Shown: piece by piece, positions 59,980-64,000 of the stretch | Layout: each line of letters opens with the position of its first letter | Position numbering within the stretch: position 1 is the stretch's first letter | From: an uncultured Flavobacteriales bacterium | Lineage (GTDB): Bacteria > Bacteroidota > Bacteroidia > Flavobacteriales_F > PHOS-HE28 | NCBI GenBank assembly: GCA_937872175.1 | Contig: CALMPI010000010.1 | Coordinates: 62,001 to 126,000, forward strand | Length of the DNA: 64,000 bases | Direction: 5' to 3' | Position numbers and translations under genes: made by a program | The notes under the pieces: generated by a model | What the model was told of the DNA's origin: nothing | The model's input: the letters and a program-made list of their open reading frames with translations, nothing else | Databases searched by the model: none

Positions 59980-60288
59980 GTGAAGGAGAACCTGAGCCGC
60001 ATGGTGCCCGCCGGCCTGCGCAACCGCTACGGAGTGGCGGTGCTGGTGCTCGTGGCCTGGATCGCCTTCTTCGACGAGTACGACCTGTGGACCACCTTCA
60101 AGCTCCGCCGCCAATTGGCGCGCATGAAAAGCGAGCAGGCCTGGTACCAGGAGCAGATCGGCGTCACCCGGCAGCACCTGCATCAACTCACCAGCGACAA
60201 GCAGCTGCTGGAGAAGTTCGCGCGGGAGCGCTACCTGATGAAGCGCGACAACGAGGAGATCTTCGTGCTGGTGCCTGCGGAGGACTGA
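59980..60288 (+). CDS. FtsB/DivIC-type septum formation initiator
   Basis: 102 residues from a GTG start. A single span (YGVAVLVLVAWIAFFDEY) is followed by a coiled coil (FKLRRQLARMKSEQAWYQEQ) and a C-terminal ERYLMKRDNEEIFVLVPAED, the pattern of the septum-formation initiator family that bridges cytoplasmic and periplasmic divisome parts. Converges on slyD with an 18-base gap. Confidence 0.85.
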   Translation: MKENLSRMVPAGLRNRYGVAVLVLVAWIAFFDEYDLWTTFKLRRQLARMKSEQAWYQEQIGVTRQHLHQLTSDKQLLEKFARERYLMKRDNEEIFVLVPAED

Positions 60289-60306
60289 CCCTGTCCTCCA
60301 TTCCGC

Positions 60307-60783
60307 TCAGTGATGATGCCCACCGGGGCCATGCACATGACCATGCGCGATCTCCTCGGCGGTGGCCTCACGCACATCGGTGATCTCCACCTTGAAGTGC
60401 AGCGTCACTCCTGCGAGGGGATGATTGCCGTTCAGGACCACCTCCCCATCCTTCACCTCCACCACGCTCCAAACCCGGTTGTCCGGGGTCTGGAACTGCA
60501 TGCCCTCCTCCACCGTCTGATCACCGAAGCGGTCCATGGGCACGCGCTGCAACAGGGAGTGATCCAGTTCACCGTAGCCCTTCCCCGGCTCCACCACCAC
60601 CTCCATCGTCTCGCCCTTCACGCGCCCCTCCATCCGCTCCTCAAGGCCCGGTACGATGTTCCCCGCACCATGCAGATAGGCGAACGCATCGCGTCCGGCG
60701 CTGGTATCCAGCAGCACCCCGTCCGGGTCGTTCAGCGTATAATGGAAAGTGACCACGGAGTGCTTGCCGATCTGCATGAGCAT
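60307..60783 (-). CDS. slyD: FKBP-type peptidyl-prolyl isomerase, SlyD-like
   Basis: 158 residues (start at 60783; MQIG at 60777 possible). HYTLNDPDGVLLDTSAGRDA and LHGAGNIVPGLEERMEG form the FKBP part, EPGKGYGELDHSLLQRVPMD leads into the IF (insert-in-flap) domain, and NGNHPLAGVTLHFKVEI closes it. The C-terminus ends in a short His-rich stretch (HGHVHGPGGHHH), as in SlyD, which binds nickel and acts as a chaperone-isomerase. Confidence 0.9.
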   Translation of the reverse strand: MLMQIGKHSVVTFHYTLNDPDGVLLDTSAGRDAFAYLHGAGNIVPGLEERMEGRVKGETMEVVVEPGKGYGELDHSLLQRVPMDRFGDQTVEEGMQFQTPDNRVWSVVEVKDGEVVLNGNHPLAGVTLHFKVEITDVREATAEEIAHGHVHGPGGHHH

Positions 60784-60794
60784 TGATTGTGGGG

Positions 60795-60802
60795 GCAAGG
60801 TA
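60795..60802 (-). promoter_or_regulatory. -7 box of slyD
   Basis: The minus strand reads TACCTTGC, 19 bases before the ATG at 60783. Confidence 0.5.
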
Positions 60803-60891
60803 CGGCGCATGCTTCACGCACTGGCTGCTCGTCGGCACCGGCCTGGAACGGCTGCTCCGAAGTGCACCACGGCGTGCCGAACTTCGCCCCG

Positions 60892-63800
60892 ATGGCAACC
60901 ACGAAGCTGTTCTCCGCCTTCCCGCCCACCACGCGCGAGCAATGGGAGGCCGTGATCAAGAAGGAACTGAAGGACAAGGAACTGTCCACGCTGTTCGTGC
61001 AGGTGGAGGGCACGCAACTCCCCCCCTTCCAGATGGCCGGGGAAGCCGTTGCCGGCGGAAGCCGCCGCCGCGGGGTGAAGCGCGAGGGCAACCCCTGGCG
61101 GGCCACCATCGGCGTGGACGCCAGCGATGCCGATGCCAACGACAAGCTCCTGGAAGGCCTGATGGGCGGCGCCGATGCGGTCGAGGTCTACGGCCACCTG
61201 GCCGATCTGTCGCCGGTACTGGACGATGTGCTGCTTGCGGGCATCGACCTCCAGGTGGACGGTGAGCACGGCACCCTGGGGCTGCTGCTGAAGCGAGCCG
61301 CGGAACAGGGCGCGCAGCCCGGGGAGCTCAGCCTCTGCCTGGGCCTGCCGCACGATGCCGACGTCCGCGACCTGAAGGACCGCGTCGCGAAGCACCCGCG
61401 CATCCGCCTCTTCAGCGTGAGCGATGGCCCCATTCACCATCCACCATTCGCCATTCACCCTACCAGCGAAGCCCTTGAGCAAGGCCGGATCCTCCTGCAG
61501 CGCCTGCTGGACCAGGGCTATACCATCGACGACGCCTGTGCCCGCCTCCAGTTCCGCTTGCACCTCAGCGACGACCTCTTCCACGAAGTGGCCCGTTTGC
61601 GCGCCTTCCGCGAGGCCTGGGCCGCCGTGGTGGATGAATTCAAGCCGGAGCACGATTGCTCGCACAACACGTGGGTGCAAGCGGTGGTCTCCTGCCCTAC
61701 CGAGATCAAGTCGGCACACGAGAACCTGATCCGCGCCACGCTGCAAGCCGTGTCCGCGATCACCGGCGGCTGCGATGGGCTCACCATCCCCACCCCTACC
61801 CTGCCCGAAGGTGATGTGCTCGCCCGTCGCGTGGTCCGCAACATCCACAACCTGCTGCGCGACGAGAGCTTCCTGGGACGTGTGGCCGATCCGATCGGCG
61901 GCTCCTACACCGTCGAACAGCTCACGACAACGCTCGTCAATGCGCTGACCGATAGAGAAAGCGCCCTCCAGCCAGTGGCCAATAGCCAACAGCCAGCAGC
62001 CGCCAGCCAACAGGCAGCAGCCGGCATTCCGAACCGCGAAGAGATCCCCCTCAAATCCTTCTACACACCCGTCGATACCGAGCAGCTCGAGCACGTGCAC
62101 TACGCCGCGGGCATCCCGCCCTACCTGCGTGGCCCCTACGGCAGCATGTACGCCATCCGTCCGTGGACCATAAGGCAGTACGCGGGCTTCAGCACGGCCG
62201 AGGAGAGCAACGCCTTCTACCGCCGCAACCTCGCCGCCGGTCAGATGGGTTTGAGCGTCGCCTTCGACCTCGCCACGCACCGTGGTTACGACAGCGACCA
62301 CCCGCGTGTGAAGGGCGATGTGGGCAAGGCGGGCGTGGCCATCAGCAGCGTGGAGGATATGAAGATCCTCTTCGACAGCATCCCGCTGGACAAGATGAGC
62401 GTGAGCATGACCATGAACGGCGCCGTGCTGCCCATCATGGCCTTCTTCATCGTGGCGGCGGAGGAACAGGGCGTTCCCCCAGAGCAGCTGCAAGGCACCA
62501 TCCAGAACGACATCCTGAAGGAGTTCATGGTGCGCAACACATACATCTATCCTCCGGGCCCCAGCATGCGCATCGTGGGCGACATCTTCAGCTACTGCGC
62601 GAAGAAGTTGCCCAAGTTCAATAGCATCTCCATCAGCGGCTACCACATGCACGAGGCCGGTGCGCCCGCCGATCTGGAGCTCGCCTACACGCTCGCCGAC
62701 GGCATCGAGTACGTACGCACAGGCATTGCATCAGGCATGCAGGTGGATGAGTTCGCCGGCCGCCTCAGCTTTTTTTGGGGGATCGGTATGGACCTTTTCA
62801 TGGAAGTAGCCAAGATGCGCGCCGCCCGTCTGCTCTGGGCAAAAATGCTGAAGGAGGTCGGCGCCACCAGTCCGAAGAGCCTTGCGCTGCGCACGCACTG
62901 CCAGACCAGCGGCTGGAGCCTCACCGCGCAGGACCCGTTCAACAACGTGGCGCGCACCACGGTGGAAGCGCTCGCGGCCGTGCTCGGCGGCACGCAATCG
63001 CTCCACACCAACTCGCTCGACGAGGCCATTGCGCTACCCACCGACTTCAGCGCCAAGATCGCCCGCGACACGCAGCTGTATCTGCAGAAGAACGCTGGCA
63101 TAACCAAGTGGATCGACCCGCTCGGCGGCAGCTACTACGTGGAAAGCCTCACGCACGAACTGGTGCACAAGGCCTGGGCGCGCATCAAGGAAGTGGAGGA
63201 GCTCGGCGGCATGAGCAAGGCCATCGAGACCGGATTGCCCAAGATGCGGATCGAGGAAGCCGCCGCGAAACGCCAGGCCCGCATCGACACCGGCAAGGAC
63301 CGCATCATCGGTGTGAACGCCTTCGTGACGGAGGAGGAGACGAAGATGGAATTGCTGGAAGTGGACAACAGCGCGGTGCGGGAATCGCAGATCGCTCGGT
63401 TGAATGCGATGAAGGCGGCAAGGAACGAGGTCTCGGTAGCCGAGGCACTTAGCGCACTGACGCAGGCCGCTAAGGCGAATGGCGAATGGTCGATGGCGAA
63501 TGGTGAGCGCCCCATTCACCATTCACCAACTCCCATTCACCAAGACAACCTCCTCGAACTCGCCGTCATCGCCGCAAGGCACCGCGCCACCCTCGGCGAG
63601 ATCAGCGACGCCCTCGAAAAAGCCTACGGCCGCTACAGCGCGGTGATCCGCAGCATCAGCGGTGTTTACTCAGCCGAAAGCATGCAGGACCCCGAGATGA
63701 AGGAGGCCATGCGCCTCGCCGATGAATTCGCCAAGCACGAAGGCCGCCGCCCGCGCATCCTCGTGGCCAAGATGGGCCAGGACGGGCACGACCGAGGCGC

Positions 63801-64000
63801 CAAGGTGATCGCCACCAGCTTCGCCGACATCGGCTTCGACGTGGACATCGGTCCGCTGTTCCAGACCCCGCAGGAAGTGGCCAAGCAGGCCATTGAGAAC
63901 GACGTGCACGTGCTGGGCATCAGCAGCCTCGCCGGTGGCCACAAGACCCTGGTGCCCGAGGTGATCAAGGAATTGCGCGAGACCTACAAGCGCCCCGACA
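60892..64000 (+). CDS. Methylmalonyl-CoA mutase, small and large subunits fused (3' end outside window)
   Basis: A single open frame of 1036 codons that continues past the window. Residues 1 to about 345 resemble the small (MutA) subunit barrel, from [20 protein letters not shown] to [16 protein letters not shown], lacking the cobalamin domain MutA normally has. A heptad-repeat linker follows, then the large (MutB) subunit: [57 protein letters not shown], and then the B12 domain with the DxHxxG motif in [16 protein letters not shown] checked the frame base by base across the join and found no stop or frameshift. Families usually carry these as two genes. The enzyme converts methylmalonyl-CoA to succinyl-CoA with adenosylcobalamin. 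Confidence 0.9.
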   Translation, partial: MATTKLFSAFPPTTREQWEAVIKKELKDKELSTLFVQVEGTQLPPFQMAGEAVAGGSRRRGVKREGNPWRATIGVDASDADANDKLLEGLMGGADAVEVYGHLADLSPVLDDVLLAGIDLQVDGEHGTLGLLLKRAAEQGAQPGELSLCLGLPHDADVRDLKDRVAKHPRIRLFSVSDGPIHHPPFAIHPTSEALEQGRILLQRLLDQGYTIDDACARLQFRLHLSDDLFHEVARLRAFREAWAAVVDEFKPEHDCSHNTWVQAVVSCPTEIKSAHENLIRATLQAVSAITGGCDGLTIPTPTLPEGDVLARRVVRNIHNLLRDESFLGRVADPIGGSYTVEQLTTTLVNALTDRESALQPVANSQQPAAASQQAAAGIPNREEIPLKSFYTPVDTEQLEHVHYAAGIPPYLRGPYGSMYAIRPWTIRQYAGFSTAEESNAFYRRNLAAGQMGLSVAFDLATHRGYDSDHPRVKGDVGKAGVAISSVEDMKILFDSIPLDKMSVSMTMNGAVLPIMAFFIVAAEEQGVPPEQLQGTIQNDILKEFMVRNTYIYPPGPSMRIVGDIFSYCAKKLPKFNSISISGYHMHEAGAPADLELAYTLADGIEYVRTGIASGMQVDEFAGRLSFFWGIGMDLFMEVAKMRAARLLWAKMLKEVGATSPKSLALRTHCQTSGWSLTAQDPFNNVARTTVEALAAVLGGTQSLHTNSLDEAIALPTDFSAKIARDTQLYLQKNAGITKWIDPLGGSYYVESLTHELVHKAWARIKEVEELGGMSKAIETGLPKMRIEEAAAKRQARIDTGKDRIIGVNAFVTEEETKMELLEVDNSAVRESQIARLNAMKAARNEVSVAEALSALTQAAKANGEWSMANGERPIHHSPTPIHQDNLLELAVIAARHRATLGEISDALEKAYGRYSAVIRSISGVYSAESMQDPEMKEAMRLADEFAKHEGRRPRILVAKMGQDGHDRGAKVIATSFADIGFDVDIGPLFQTPQEVAKQAIENDVHVLGISSLAGGHKTLVPEVIKELRETYKRPD
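61430..61457. repeat. Heptanucleotide repeats in the MutA-like half
   Basis: Four consecutive 7-mers CCATTCA, CCATCCA, CCATTCG, CCATTCA, read in frame as [10 protein letters not shown]. Confidence 0.7.
61971..62019. repeat. Heptanucleotide repeats at the MutA-MutB junction
   Basis: Seven 7-mers of the GCCAACA type (GCCAGTG, GCCAATA, GCCAACA, GCCAGCA, GCCGCCA, GCCAACA, GGCAGCA), coding a Gln/Ala/Ser-rich linker. Confidence 0.7.
63474..63543. repeat. Inverted heptanucleotide repeat arrays before the B12 domain
   Basis: Five 7-mers of GGCGAAT type (63474-63508) face four of CCATTCA type (63512-63539). The two arrays are near reverse complements and could fold as a hairpin. Read in frame as a Gly/Glu/Trp then His/Pro linker. 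Confidence 0.7.

Noticed and set aside
62763-62785. A run of T and G near 62770-62780 as a possible frameshift site in the mutase gene
   Set aside because: The reading frame through it gives the conserved [11 protein letters not shown] segment of the mutase, so no shift is present.

Overview
The window is high-GC DNA (about two thirds G+C by eye) from a member of the Bacteroidota. Evidence: a type IX secretion (T9SS) plug protein; many secreted proteins ending in T9SS-like C-terminal domains; LytTR and two-component-propeller regulators; DUF5777, YceI and DUF2442 families; and Bacteroidota-type -7 promoter boxes (TAnnTTTG and variants) instead of Shine-Dalgarno sites. An uncultured high-GC Flavobacteriales-like lineage fits best, but that placement is inference. 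Coding density is high and operons are short, often with ATGA stop/start overlaps. No IS element, integrase, phage or CRISPR array was seen.

Layout. 1-8.7 kb: ettA (partial), a GT39-type membrane glycosyltransferase, an autoregulated-looking padR-pspC pair, a CPA2 antiporter, a ureohydrolase and a DCC protein. 8.7-17.1 kb: a secreted trypsin-like protease, then a fused alpha/beta 2-oxoacid dehydrogenase E1 gene followed by a mosaic region. That region has a lower-GC DUF4145 gene, short palindromic repeats, a small membrane protein, a secreted protein, a DUF2442 gene and two extra diverged copies of the last ~100 bp of the E1 gene. 17.1-32 kb: T9SS cargo, a collagen-like repeat protein, a serine hydrolase, HD and CAAX proteins, a beta-helix protein next to a 38-bp perfect palindrome, an alpha/beta hydrolase, a GNAT, an aldehyde dehydrogenase and citrate synthase. 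32-37.4 kb: a cysteine-dioxygenase-like protein, then a PAS kinase with a REC-cNMP-Crp regulator, a universal stress protein and a site-2 protease with CBS domains. 37.4-40.6 kb: a five-gene minus-strand operon (cytochrome c-like, CX4CH lipoprotein, OB-fold, YceI, DUF5777 barrel). 40.6-46.4 kb: a Ycf48-like secreted propeller and a YceI / propeller-kinase / LytTR operon. 46.4-47 kb: tRNA-Ser(CGA) followed by a 152-bp tandem repeat array carrying copies of the tRNA 3' end. 47-53.6 kb: an outer-membrane-type protein divergent from the T9SS plug gene, a propeller protein, apaG, and a SulP-carbonic anhydrase pair. 53.6-60.8 kb: tetR-icd divergent from mscS-sbtA-DUF6671, then pruA, a FtsB-like protein and slyD. 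60.9-64 kb: one open frame fusing the small and large subunits of methylmalonyl-CoA mutase, interrupted in frame by heptanucleotide repeat arrays.

How it works together. Core carbon metabolism recurs (citrate synthase, isocitrate dehydrogenase, branched-chain/2-oxoacid E1, methylmalonyl-CoA mutase, proline/GABA-type aldehyde dehydrogenases). Next to isocitrate dehydrogenase sits a bicarbonate-handling set (SulP, beta-carbonic anhydrase, SbtA-like permease). Much of the rest is envelope and secretion biology with dedicated sensors.

Two genome-scale signals stand out. First, TAnnTTnG boxes lie 12-16 bases before many start codons, which predicts leaderless mRNAs. Second, several kinds of small repeat (tRNA-end tandem units, in-frame palindromes, heptad arrays, gene-tail copies) sit in or beside housekeeping genes.
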